Source: Candidatus Zixiibacteriota bacterium
Lineage (GTDB): Bacteria > Zixibacteria > MSB-5A5 > WJJR01 > JAJRUJ01
Reading direction: 5' to 3'
NCBI GenBank assembly: GCA_024277855.1
Contig: JAJRUJ010000013.1
Location: 1 to 38,058, forward strand
Length of the DNA: 38,058 nt
In this document: positions 31,159 to 38,058 of the stretch, one piece after another
How positions within the stretch are numbered: the stretch's first letter is position 1
Layout of the letters: each line of letters opens with the position of its first letter
Position numbers and translations under genes: made by a program
The notes under the pieces: generated by a model
What the model was told of the DNA's origin: nothing
Databases searched by the model: none
Seen by the model: the letters and a program-made list of their open reading frames with translations, nothing else

Positions 31159-33087
31159 ATGACTGACCAAATATCATTACGACTTCCCGACGGAAAACAA
31201 CTGCAGTTCAAGCGGGGAGTGACTGCCGCCGAGGTTGCCGCCTCGATCGGCCCCCGGCTGGCCCGGGATGCTCTGGCCGCGTCTGTCGACGGCCGTCCCG
31301 TCGATTTGAATAAGCCGCTGGAGGCCGACGCCGAATTTGAAATCCTGACGTTTGCCTCCGACCGGGGCAAGGAAGTTTTCTGGCACTCGTCGGCCCACGT
31401 GATGGCGCAGGCGGTGCAGGACCTCTTTCCCGGCACAAAAATCGCTATCGGACCGCCGATCGCGGAGGGTTTTTATTACGATTTCGACAAGGCCGAACCA
31501 TTCGCCGAATCCGATCTGGAAAAAATCGAAAACCGGATGAAACAGATCATCGCCGCCGATACGGAATTTGTCGGACGCGAGTGTTCCCTGCAGGAAGCGC
31601 GGAAGTTGTTCTCCGAAAAAGGTGAATCATATAAACTCGAAATTCTCGACCGGATTGAGGCGGAGAATGCGCCGATCAGTCTCTACGGGCACGACAGTTT
31701 CATTGATCTTTGTCGGGGGCCGCATATCCCCTCGACCGGCCGAATCAAGGCCTTCAAGCTGTTGTCGGTAGCCGGTGCATACTGGCAGGATGCCGAGGGG
31801 AATCCACAGCTTCAGCGGATATACGGCGTGTCCTATCCCGACAGGAAACTGCTTAAGGCGTTCCTTGAACGTCGCGAGGAGGCCGCGCGCCGGGATCATC
31901 GCAAACTCGGGAAACAACTCGATTTATTCTCTTTGCAGGAAGAGGCCGGCGGCGGCTTGGTGTTCTGGCATCCCAAAGGCGCGTTGATGCGCAACATCAT
32001 CGAGAATTTCTGGCGCGAGGAACATCTCAAGAACGGGTACGATTTGGTTTACTCGCCTCATATCGCCCGGCTGGGGTTATGGGAGCGCTCCGGCCACACC
32101 GGTTTCTATGCCGATTCGATGTTTCCGCCGTTCGAAATCGAGGGTAATCCCTATCAACTTAAACCGATGAATTGCCCGTTCCATATTTTGATGTATAAAT
32201 CGCGGCTCCACTCTTATCGCGAGTTGCCGTTGCGCTGGGCCGAGCTGGGCACAGTCTACCGGTATGAGCGTTCCGGGGTGTTGCATGGTTTGATGCGGGT
32301 GCGCGGTTTTACTCAGGATGACGCCCATATTTTCTGTGCCCGCGAAGAGATCAAAGACGAAATCTCGCGGACCCTGAATTTTTCGATACACATGCTTCGC
32401 TCCTTCGGGTTCGAGCAGATGAAAATCTACTTGTCGACTCGGCCGGAAAAATCGATCGGGGAAGAGGCCGACTGGTCGGAGGCCGAAGCGTCGCTCAAAC
32501 AGGCTTTGGCCGATTCGGATACCGAGTACGAAATCGACGAGGGCGCGGGCGCGTTTTATGGGCCGAAAATCGATATCTGCGTCCAGGACGCCATCGGGCG
32601 GGAATGGCAGTGTACGACGATCCAATTCGATTTCAATCTGGCCGAACGTTTCGATTTGACCTTTGTCGGCGCCGATGGCAATCGTCATCGCCCGTTTTTG
32701 GTGCACCGTGCGCTCTTGGGGTCGCTTGAACTATTCTTTGGCATTTTGATCGAACACTATGCGGGCGCTTTTCCAGTCTGGCTTGCTCCGGTGCAGGCGA
32801 CTGTTCTGCCGATTGTCGATGCGGTCAATGAGTATTGTCGGGAATTACACGAAAAACTCCGTGCGGCGGGTATTCGCGCAGCGTTGGATGACCGCAGCGA
32901 GAAGATCAACCTGAAAATCCGTGAAGCCGAAACCGATAAAATTCCGTATATGTTGGTTGTTGGTGCCCGTGAGGCCGAAGCCGGACAGGTGACGGTGCGG
33001 CGACATGGGGTCAAACAGCAGGAAGTGGTTGACGTTGATACGTTGATTGCCGATATCGTGAAGGAGGACCATACCCGGAGTTGCTGA
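31159..33087 (+). CDS. thrS: Threonyl-tRNA synthetase
   Basis: This enzyme charges tRNA-Thr and edits mischarged Ser-tRNA-Thr. At 642 residues it has the same length as E. coli ThrRS. A TGS domain (about 1-62, ISLRLPDGKQLQF) is followed by the editing domain, with HSSAHVMAQAV and CRGPHIPSTG supplying its His/Cys site. The class II core comes next, with MNCPFH (zinc Cys), TVYRYERSGVLHGLMRVRGF (motif 2) and RPFLVHRALLGSLELF (motif 3). The C-terminal anticodon-binding domain includes RAAGIRAALDDRSEKINLKI. AGGAGA lies before the ATG. It leads the thrS-infC-rpmI-rplT-pheST cluster found in many bacteria. Confidence 0.97.
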   Translation: MTDQISLRLPDGKQLQFKRGVTAAEVAASIGPRLARDALAASVDGRPVDLNKPLEADAEFEILTFASDRGKEVFWHSSAHVMAQAVQDLFPGTKIAIGPPIAEGFYYDFDKAEPFAESDLEKIENRMKQIIAADTEFVGRECSLQEARKLFSEKGESYKLEILDRIEAENAPISLYGHDSFIDLCRGPHIPSTGRIKAFKLLSVAGAYWQDAEGNPQLQRIYGVSYPDRKLLKAFLERREEAARRDHRKLGKQLDLFSLQEEAGGGLVFWHPKGALMRNIIENFWREEHLKNGYDLVYSPHIARLGLWERSGHTGFYADSMFPPFEIEGNPYQLKPMNCPFHILMYKSRLHSYRELPLRWAELGTVYRYERSGVLHGLMRVRGFTQDDAHIFCAREEIKDEISRTLNFSIHMLRSFGFEQMKIYLSTRPEKSIGEEADWSEAEASLKQALADSDTEYEIDEGAGAFYGPKIDICVQDAIGREWQCTTIQFDFNLAERFDLTFVGADGNRHRPFLVHRALLGSLELFFGILIEHYAGAFPVWLAPVQATVLPIVDAVNEYCRELHEKLRAAGIRAALDDRSEKINLKIREAETDKIPYMLVVGAREAEAGQVTVRRHGVKQQEVVDVDTLIADIVKEDHTRSC

Positions 33088-33128
33088 CACACCGTGTGAG
33101 TGTCTTTCCGGCTGGTCTCGAAAGGTCT

Positions 33129-33143
33129 AAGGAGGAATATATC
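33129..33143 (+). promoter_or_regulatory. Strong Shine-Dalgarno that sets the AUC start of infC
   Basis: AAGGAGG (33129-33135), five bases, then ATC. No ATG, GTG or TTG in the infC frame is placed for this site, so it decides the start codon. Confidence 0.82.
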
Positions 33144-33773
33144 AAGAGGCAAAGAACGAACCCCGGCCCTCGGGCCAACTATCGCATCCGCATTCCGCAA
33201 GTGCGGGTAATCGGCGTGGACGGTGAACAATTGGGGGTTCTCGCTACGCGCGATGCACTAAAAATGGCTGAGCAGGAAGGGCTTGATCTCGTCGAAATTT
33301 CCCCCAATGCCCGCCCACCGGTCTGCCGCATCATGGACCTGGGCAAGTATAAATATGAGCAGGCCAAAAGTGAGCGAAAAGCGCGGAAGAAACAAAGCTC
33401 TACACTCAAGGAGATGCGCTATCGCCCGAAAATCGACAAACATGACATCGAATTCAAAACCCGGCACGTCTATTCCTTCCTCGAAGCCGGGCACAAAGTC
33501 AAAGTTTATGTCGAATTTCGCGGCCGTGAAGTAACCCATACCGAATTTGGCATCCGCATTCTGGGCCAGGTTGAGGAGTTGCTCAAAGGTGTCGGCGTGC
33601 CGGAAACGCGGCCCCGGATGGAGGGACGGCATATGACCATGCTGTTTGTCCCGGACAAAACCGGCGGCAAGAAAGATAAAGCGCAGGCCAAATCGGCGGG
33701 GCCGGCGGCGGCCAAACCGACCGAGACAACTGCGGTTCCCAGCGTCTCCGACGGAGACACCGCAGCTTCGTAA
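33141..33773 (+). CDS. infC: Translation initiation factor IF-3, AUC start
   Basis: IF-3 binds the 30S subunit and rejects wrong start codons and initiator tRNAs. The frame begins with ATC behind AAGGAGG, giving MKRQRTNPGPRANYRIRIPQ, the expected N-terminus. E. coli infC uses AUU, and IF-3 represses its own rare start codon, so autoregulation is likely here too. Of 210 residues, about 10-80 are the N-domain (VRVIGVDGEQLGVLATRDAL, LVEISPNARPPVCRIMDLGK) and 85-170 the C-domain (KEMRYRPKIDKHDIEFKTRH, KVYVEFRGREVTH). The last 35 residues are an Ala/Lys/Thr-rich tail not present in E. coli. It begins 53 bases after thrS. Confidence 0.94.
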   Translation: MKRQRTNPGPRANYRIRIPQVRVIGVDGEQLGVLATRDALKMAEQEGLDLVEISPNARPPVCRIMDLGKYKYEQAKSERKARKKQSSTLKEMRYRPKIDKHDIEFKTRHVYSFLEAGHKVKVYVEFRGREVTHTEFGIRILGQVEELLKGVGVPETRPRMEGRHMTMLFVPDKTGGKKDKAQAKSAGPAAAKPTETTAVPSVSDGDTAAS

Positions 33774-33806
33774 GCTAACTGTTTTATCCGGTATAGCTTA
33801 CTTTTT
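33770..33806 (+). terminator. Terminator or attenuator between infC and rpmI
   Basis: GTAAGCTA pairs with TAGCTTAC (33770-33777 with 33794-33801), 8 bp perfect, with a 16-base loop and five T residues after it. The stem includes the infC stop codon. Moderate strength suggests partial termination. Confidence 0.62.
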
Positions 33807-33861
33807 GACGGTTTTCGGCCCCGAAATTGCCGAGAATATGTCCAAACTATGCAAAAAGCCC

Positions 33862-33889
33862 TTGACGTATTCGCGTAATCATATAAATT
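33862..33889 (+). promoter_or_regulatory. Internal promoter for rpmI-rplT
   Basis: TTGACG (33862-33867), 16 bases, TAAATT (33884-33889), 37 bases before the rpmI ATG in an AT-rich stretch. Confidence 0.48.
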
Positions 33890-33926
33890 ATTGCGTTTTG
33901 CATATAAGTTAAGGGGTTGAAAATAT

Positions 33927-34121
33927 ATGCCAAAGATGAAATCAAATCGCGGGGCCTGCAAACGGTTCAAGACCACCAAATCCGGACGGGTCAAACGGTA
34001 TTCCTCGTTTACCAGCCACATCCTCACCAAGAAGACGACGAAACGCAAACGTCATCTTCGCCGAGGGAAATTGATCAATCCCTCCGATGAGAAACGGGTG
34101 CGGAGAATGATCCTGGCCTGA
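33927..34121 (+). CDS. rpmI: 50S ribosomal protein L35 (bL35)
   Basis: A 64-residue basic protein of the large subunit. [20 protein letters not shown] and [15 protein letters not shown] are characteristic, and the length is exactly that of most L35 proteins. AAGGGG lies upstream of the ATG. It is followed 58 bases later by rplT, the usual order. In E. coli, L20 represses translation of this gene pair; a similar control is possible but no L20-binding fold could be confirmed by eye. Confidence 0.96.
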   Translation: MPKMKSNRGACKRFKTTKSGRVKRYSSFTSHILTKKTTKRKRHLRRGKLINPSDEKRVRRMILA

Positions 34122-34179
34122 TGTTCGCCTGCCGGGAACTACCGATTTAGTCGAAACGAAGCAAAACGGAGCAACTGAT

Positions 34180-34530
34180 ATGTCGCGTTCCAAATCCGCA
34201 GTGCCGGGACATCGCCGCCGGCGGAAAATAGTCAAGGCCGCCCGGGGAAATTACGGCGGACGTCGCCGGCTCTACCGCACCGCGCGTGAGACTGTCCAGA
34301 AAGGCATGACGTACGCCTACCGCGACCGCCGCAACCGCAAGCGGGAATTCCGCGCGCTGTGGATTATCCGCATTAATGCCGCCGCGCGCAGTCTGGGCCT
34401 CACCTATTCGGTAGTCATTGACCGGTTGAAAAAAGCCGGGATCGACCTCGACCGCAAATCACTCGCACACTTGGCGGCGACTGACTTTGAAGGGTTTAAA
34501 CAGGTCGTGGAAGCGGCATCCGCGGCATAA
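34180..34530 (+). CDS. rplT: 50S ribosomal protein L20 (bL20)
   Basis: The 116-residue protein binds 23S rRNA early in large-subunit assembly. The basic N-terminal extension reads [20 protein letters not shown], then [20 protein letters not shown] and the globular end with [20 protein letters not shown]. The length matches the family. It lies directly after rpmI and before a terminator hairpin and pheS. GGAG precedes the ATG. Confidence 0.97.
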   Translation: MSRSKSAVPGHRRRRKIVKAARGNYGGRRRLYRTARETVQKGMTYAYRDRRNRKREFRALWIIRINAAARSLGLTYSVVIDRLKKAGIDLDRKSLAHLAATDFEGFKQVVEAASAA

Positions 34531-34562
34531 TCCGCCGGTGTCGAATCCGCGGCCGTCAGCAT

Positions 34563-34598
34563 ACGAGATTGATCTTTCACGTTCGATCTCGTTTTTTT
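34563..34598 (+). terminator. Terminator between rplT and pheS
   Basis: A 10-bp stem (34563-34572 with 34583-34592, one T-G pair) with a 10-base loop leads into a run of seven T residues. The pheS ATG is about 20 bases further on, so this either ends the rpmI-rplT transcript or attenuates pheST. Confidence 0.75.
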
Positions 34599-34616
34599 AT
34601 CGGCCGGAGAGTTCAT

Positions 34617-35627
34617 ATGACAGAGATTGCAGACATCGCCAAACTGCTCAAGGAGGCACAGGCCGAGTTGAAAGCGGTGGCCGACAAAGCCGCGCAAGAG
34701 CAGTTCAAATCGCGTTGGCTGGGGCGCAAGGGTGCCTTCTCCCTGCTGTTGCGCGGTGTCAAGGACCTGCCGCCCGAGAAGCGCAAGGAATTCGGCGCGA
34801 AGGCCAATCAGGCTCGTGAGAACCTCCAGGCCGCGTTTGAAAAAATCGGCGCGGCAAAAGATGATGAGGCGGCCGCGCCCGAGTTTGACTATACGCTGCC
34901 CGGTCGGGCTCCGCAGTTGGGCAAGCGGCATGTGCTCACCCAGGTGACCAATGAGATCGTCCGGATTTTTTACGGGATGGGCTTTGAAGTCGCCGACGGC
35001 CCGGAAATCGAACTCGATTATTATAACTTTAGCGCCCTTAATTTTCCGCCCGACCACCCCGCGCGGGATATGCAGGACACCTTTTTCCTCGATGGTGATT
35101 ATGTGCTGCGTACCCATACCTCGCCGGTCCAGGTACGCGTTTTCGAGAAGCGGCGGCCGCCGGTGCGGATCCTGGCGCCGGGACGAAGTTATCGCAACGA
35201 GGCGATCAACGCCCGGTCTTATTGTATGTTCCACCAGGTCGAGGGGTTCTATGCCGACACCGACGTCTCCTTTGCCGACCTGAAGGGTGTCCTGATTGCC
35301 TTTGCCGAACAATTTTTCGGCAGCGAGGCCAAGTTGCGTTTTCGGCCGTCGTTTTTCCCGTTTACCGAGCCGTCGACTGAGGTGGATGTCTCCTGTCTTC
35401 TCTGCGGGGGCACGGGCTGCCGGTTGTGTAAGGATGAGGGCTGGTTGGAAATCCTCGGCGCGGGGATGATCGATCCCGAAGTATTTCGCGCGGTCGAATA
35501 TGATCCGGAGCGGATTTCCGGCTTTGCGTTCGGTATGGGCATCGAACGACTGGCGATGATGAAATACCGTATCGACGATATCCGGTTGTTCTTCGAGAAC
35601 GATTTGCGTTTTCTCGCCCAATTTTAG
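34617..35627 (+). CDS. pheS: Phenylalanyl-tRNA synthetase alpha chain
   Basis: The catalytic subunit of the alpha2-beta2 enzyme that charges tRNA-Phe. The start MTEIADIAKLLKEAQ follows GGAGAG; upstream in-frame codons run through the terminator and are not coding. The 336 residues begin with the coiled-coil tRNA-binding arm. The class II core follows: GKRHVLTQVTNEIVRIFYGM, DMQDTFFL, HTSPVQVR (motif 2 region), FHQVEGFY, and GFAFGMGIERLAMMKY (motif 3). A Cys cluster (CLLCGGTGCRLCKDEGWLEI) is the insert common in many bacterial PheS. pheT follows 51 bases later. Confidence 0.97.
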   Translation: MTEIADIAKLLKEAQAELKAVADKAAQEQFKSRWLGRKGAFSLLLRGVKDLPPEKRKEFGAKANQARENLQAAFEKIGAAKDDEAAAPEFDYTLPGRAPQLGKRHVLTQVTNEIVRIFYGMGFEVADGPEIELDYYNFSALNFPPDHPARDMQDTFFLDGDYVLRTHTSPVQVRVFEKRRPPVRILAPGRSYRNEAINARSYCMFHQVEGFYADTDVSFADLKGVLIAFAEQFFGSEAKLRFRPSFFPFTEPSTEVDVSCLLCGGTGCRLCKDEGWLEILGAGMIDPEVFRAVEYDPERISGFAFGMGIERLAMMKYRIDDIRLFFENDLRFLAQF

Positions 35628-35678
35628 GCGGACGGTCGAGGATGCGCGGCTCCAGCCGAAAACGGAAGCGGGGACCTG

Positions 35679-38054
35679 ATGCAAATATCATATAAATGGC
35701 TTAAAGATTACATCGCCTTCGATTGGTCGGTCGATGAACTGGCCGACCGGCTGACAATGATCGGCACCGCTGTTGAAAAAATCGAACCACTCTATGAAAA
35801 ATTTACCGGCGTGGTCATTGCCCGGATTGAAAAGGTTGATCCCCACCCGTCGCGCAGCGAGCTTAGCGTCTGTGTCTTAAACGCCGGAACCCGGTCGGCG
35901 ACCGTTGTTTGCGGTGCGCCCAACGTGCATCCGGGGCAATACTCACCTTACGCCCCGCCGGAGGCGATTTTACCCGGAAGCCGGAAAGTTACTGCGGCAA
36001 AAATCGCCGGAGTCCCCTCACCGGGCTTCCTCTGTTCGGAGGCGGAACTTGGGTTGTCCGAAGATGCCGACGTGTTGATGGTCCTCGATCCGGAAAGCGC
36101 CGAGGCCGGCGCCGACCTCTGGGAGGCGCTCGAACTCGACGATTGGATTTTGCGGTTCGAACTTACCCCGAATCGGCCCGACTGTATGTCGGCCCTCGGG
36201 ATTGCGCGGGAAATCGGCGCCCTGACCGGGGTGCATTCCCGGCGCCCGGAATTTGAGTTGGCCGAGACCGAAGGCGCCGCCACCGACCGGTTATCGATTG
36301 TTATCGATGACCCGTCGGGTTGTCCGCGTTATGCCGGCAGGATAATCGAAAAAGTCACGCTCGGTCGGTCGCCGTTCTGGTTGAAACAACGGTTGCATTC
36401 GGCCGGTATCCGGGCGATTAACACCATCGTTGATATCACCAACTATGTAATGATCGAAACCGGCCAGCCGCTGCATGCTTTCGACCTGGAAAAATTCTCC
36501 GAACCGCAGGTGGTCGTGCGCGCTGCACGGAAGAGGGAGTCATTCACGACCCTCGACGGTGAGAAACGCAAACTCCCTGAAGACGCCGTGTTGATCACCG
36601 ACGGCAAGAACGCGGTGGCAATCGGTGGGGTGATGGGTGGTTTGGATTCCGAAGTATCCGAGACGACCAAAACGATCCTGCTTGAGTCGGCCTATTTCAT
36701 TCCGACCCGCATCCGTCGAACCCGCAAGGCGCTGGGGATGGACACCGAGTCGGCCATCCGTTTTGAAAAAGGGGTTGACCCCAACGGGGTTACTTTTGCC
36801 CTCGACCGCGCGGCCGCACTGATGGCCGAACTGGCTGGGGGAGAGGTTCTCCGGGGAAGCGTCGATGTCTATCCTCAACCGATTGAAGCCGAGCGGCTTG
36901 AACTGCGGCCCAACCGGGCCAACAGCATTATCGGCACCGACCTGGCCTCACCGAGGATGATCGATATCCTGTCCTCGCTCGAATTCGCGGTCACTGCCGG
37001 GAAGACAGTTTCGGTCACCGTGCCGACATTCCGTCCCGACATCACCCGTGAGCTCGACCTGATCGAGGAAATCGCCCGCATTGCCGATTATGAGGAAATT
37101 CCTGTCCGGCGTGGTGCGGCCGGCCGCATTCCCACGGCGATCAATCCGGTTACTTCATTTGAGGAACAGCTCGGCGACATCCTCGTCGGTGAGGGACTCT
37201 ATGAAGTGGTGACCAACTCGCTGGTTGATCCCAAACGATTGACGGCCGAAGATGCTAAACGGGTCGCTGCGTTGCGCAACGCCCTCTCCGAGGACCTTTC
37301 AGTAATGCGTCCATCACTTTGCGGATCGCTTTTGAATGTTGTCGCCTACAACTTCAATCGTCAGGTTCCCTCGGTGCGCATCTTTGAGATCGGGCGGGTC
37401 TTTGCCAAAAACGGCAAGGCCTATGATGAACATCGTTCGGTGGCAATCATGCTCGCCGGTGAAATACCGGTCACGCGTTGGGAGTCATCTCCTCGAGCCA
37501 CCGACTTTTTCGATCTCAAGGGTTGTTTGACAACATTATTCGACCGCTTGCACGTCACGGTCGAATTTTGTCCCGACGAAAGTCCCTATTTTCGGCCGGG
37601 GGCATCGTTCAAACTCGCCGCGAACGAAACGATCCTGGGGTACGCCGGAATGATCGCCGAATCGCTCGCCCGACGCTACGAGGTCAAGGCGCCTGTCTGG
37701 GCGGCATTTCTCACCTTCGAGCAGTTGCGCCATGCCGCGGTGACCGGCGGGCACTATCAGCCCGTGCCGCGTTTTCCGCGATCTGAACGCGATTGTGCAG
37801 TCGTTGTCGACAAGGCCGTGTTGGCCGGAGAGTTGGTCGAGGTGATCAAATCTTCCGCCGGGAAGTTCGTCGAAAGTGTCGATATTTTCGATATCTATAC
37901 CGGAAAGCAGGTTGCCGAGGGCAAAAAAAGTGTCGCAATTTCGGTAGTCTATCGTTCGAGTGAAGGCACCTTGACTGATAAGCAAGTTAATGTTGCACAT
38001 AAGAAAGCAGTCGCGGAATTAATGAAAAAGTTTAATGCGGAACTGCGTGACTGA
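35679..38054 (+). CDS. pheT: Phenylalanyl-tRNA synthetase beta chain
   Basis: The tRNA-binding and editing subunit, complete at 791 residues with its stop at the window edge. It begins MQISYKWLKDYIAFDWSVDE. Domains in order are an EMAP/OB tRNA-binding domain at about 40-150 (VVCGAPNVHPGQ, AKIAGVPSPGFLCSEAELGL) and B3/B4 editing at about 200-390 (INTIVDITNYVMIETGQPLH, AVAIGGVMGG). B5 lies at about 400-475 (LIEEIARIADYEEIP), followed by the catalytic-like core at about 480-680. The FDX-ACB anticodon-binding domain is at about 697-790 (PRFPRSERDCAVVVD). GGGGACC precedes the ATG. It closes the translation-factor cluster. Confidence 0.97.
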   Translation: MQISYKWLKDYIAFDWSVDELADRLTMIGTAVEKIEPLYEKFTGVVIARIEKVDPHPSRSELSVCVLNAGTRSATVVCGAPNVHPGQYSPYAPPEAILPGSRKVTAAKIAGVPSPGFLCSEAELGLSEDADVLMVLDPESAEAGADLWEALELDDWILRFELTPNRPDCMSALGIAREIGALTGVHSRRPEFELAETEGAATDRLSIVIDDPSGCPRYAGRIIEKVTLGRSPFWLKQRLHSAGIRAINTIVDITNYVMIETGQPLHAFDLEKFSEPQVVVRAARKRESFTTLDGEKRKLPEDAVLITDGKNAVAIGGVMGGLDSEVSETTKTILLESAYFIPTRIRRTRKALGMDTESAIRFEKGVDPNGVTFALDRAAALMAELAGGEVLRGSVDVYPQPIEAERLELRPNRANSIIGTDLASPRMIDILSSLEFAVTAGKTVSVTVPTFRPDITRELDLIEEIARIADYEEIPVRRGAAGRIPTAINPVTSFEEQLGDILVGEGLYEVVTNSLVDPKRLTAEDAKRVAALRNALSEDLSVMRPSLCGSLLNVVAYNFNRQVPSVRIFEIGRVFAKNGKAYDEHRSVAIMLAGEIPVTRWESSPRATDFFDLKGCLTTLFDRLHVTVEFCPDESPYFRPGASFKLAANETILGYAGMIAESLARRYEVKAPVWAAFLTFEQLRHAAVTGGHYQPVPRFPRSERDCAVVVDKAVLAGELVEVIKSSAGKFVESVDIFDIYTGKQVAEGKKSVAISVVYRSSEGTLTDKQVNVAHKKAVAELMKKFNAELRD

Positions 38055-38058
38055 ACGG

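Noticed and set aside
34540-34616. A frame from GTG through the rplT-pheS gap containing Phe-Phe-Tyr, suggestive of a Phe-rich attenuation leader peptide
   Set aside because: The Phe codons come from the T-run itself and lie after the hairpin, whereas a leader peptide must place them before it; there is also no ribosome site.
1-38058. Search for CRISPR arrays, insertion sequences, phage genes and attachment sites at the tRNA
   Set aside because: No regularly spaced repeats, transposase or integrase motifs, or duplicate of the tRNA 3' end were seen.

Overview
The window looks like a chromosomal segment from an uncultured Gram-negative bacterium. It carries outer-membrane beta-barrel proteins with Sec signal peptides, a heptose-phosphate phosphatase and a family 9 glycosyltransferase (LPS-type sugars), undecaprenyl-diphosphate phosphatase, type IV pilus minor pilins and a PEP-CTERM protein. 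The mix of many small lineage-specific barrel proteins, PEP-CTERM sorting and a Sec-type SelD would fit an FCB-group or Zixibacteria-like lineage. That placement is inference from gene style only; no marker was searched.

Region 1 to 6 kb: the C-terminal end of a gene resembling rho converges on a two-gene exported-protein unit. Divergent from that unit is selD, whose active-site residue is encoded by an in-frame UGA with a bSECIS-like hairpin behind it. A methyltransferase overlaps selD by ATGA, followed by two small barrel proteins, the first apparently frameshifted. Region 6 to 11.5 kb: an orphan MalK-type ATPase, a wrecked hemerythrin gene, class II aldolase with a clear terminator, an FHA-GAF-SpoIIE phosphatase with a good promoter, and another barrel protein.

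Region 11.8 to 21 kb: a lipoprotein abutting pyrE, a NhaD/ArsB-type permease, then a long minus-strand block. In transcription order this holds a barrel protein, uppP, a glycosyltransferase, gmhB, an aminotransferase, a ROK kinase, a small Cys-rich protein and an archaemetzincin homologue. The last has lost every residue of its catalytic zinc site but kept its structural Cys4 site. It overlaps the small Cys-rich gene by four bases and is the most unusual protein in the window.

Region 21 to 30.7 kb: a PhaR-like/phasin-like fusion protein, a response regulator, a 1092-residue sensor kinase ending in a degenerate receiver, and a pilV-pilW-pilX-like operon. An Rrf2 regulator with an IscR-type three-Cys spacing is divergent from the pilus operon, and a small PEP-CTERM protein follows it. 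The intergenic DNA around rrf2 carries several perfect palindromes and a 12-base sequence repeated on both sides of the gene.

Region 31 to 38 kb: tRNA-Val(GAC), then the conserved translation cluster thrS-infC-rpmI-rplT-pheS-pheT. infC appears to start at AUC behind a near-perfect Shine-Dalgarno. Hairpin terminators follow infC and rplT, and an internal promoter precedes rpmI. No CRISPR array, insertion sequence or phage gene was seen.
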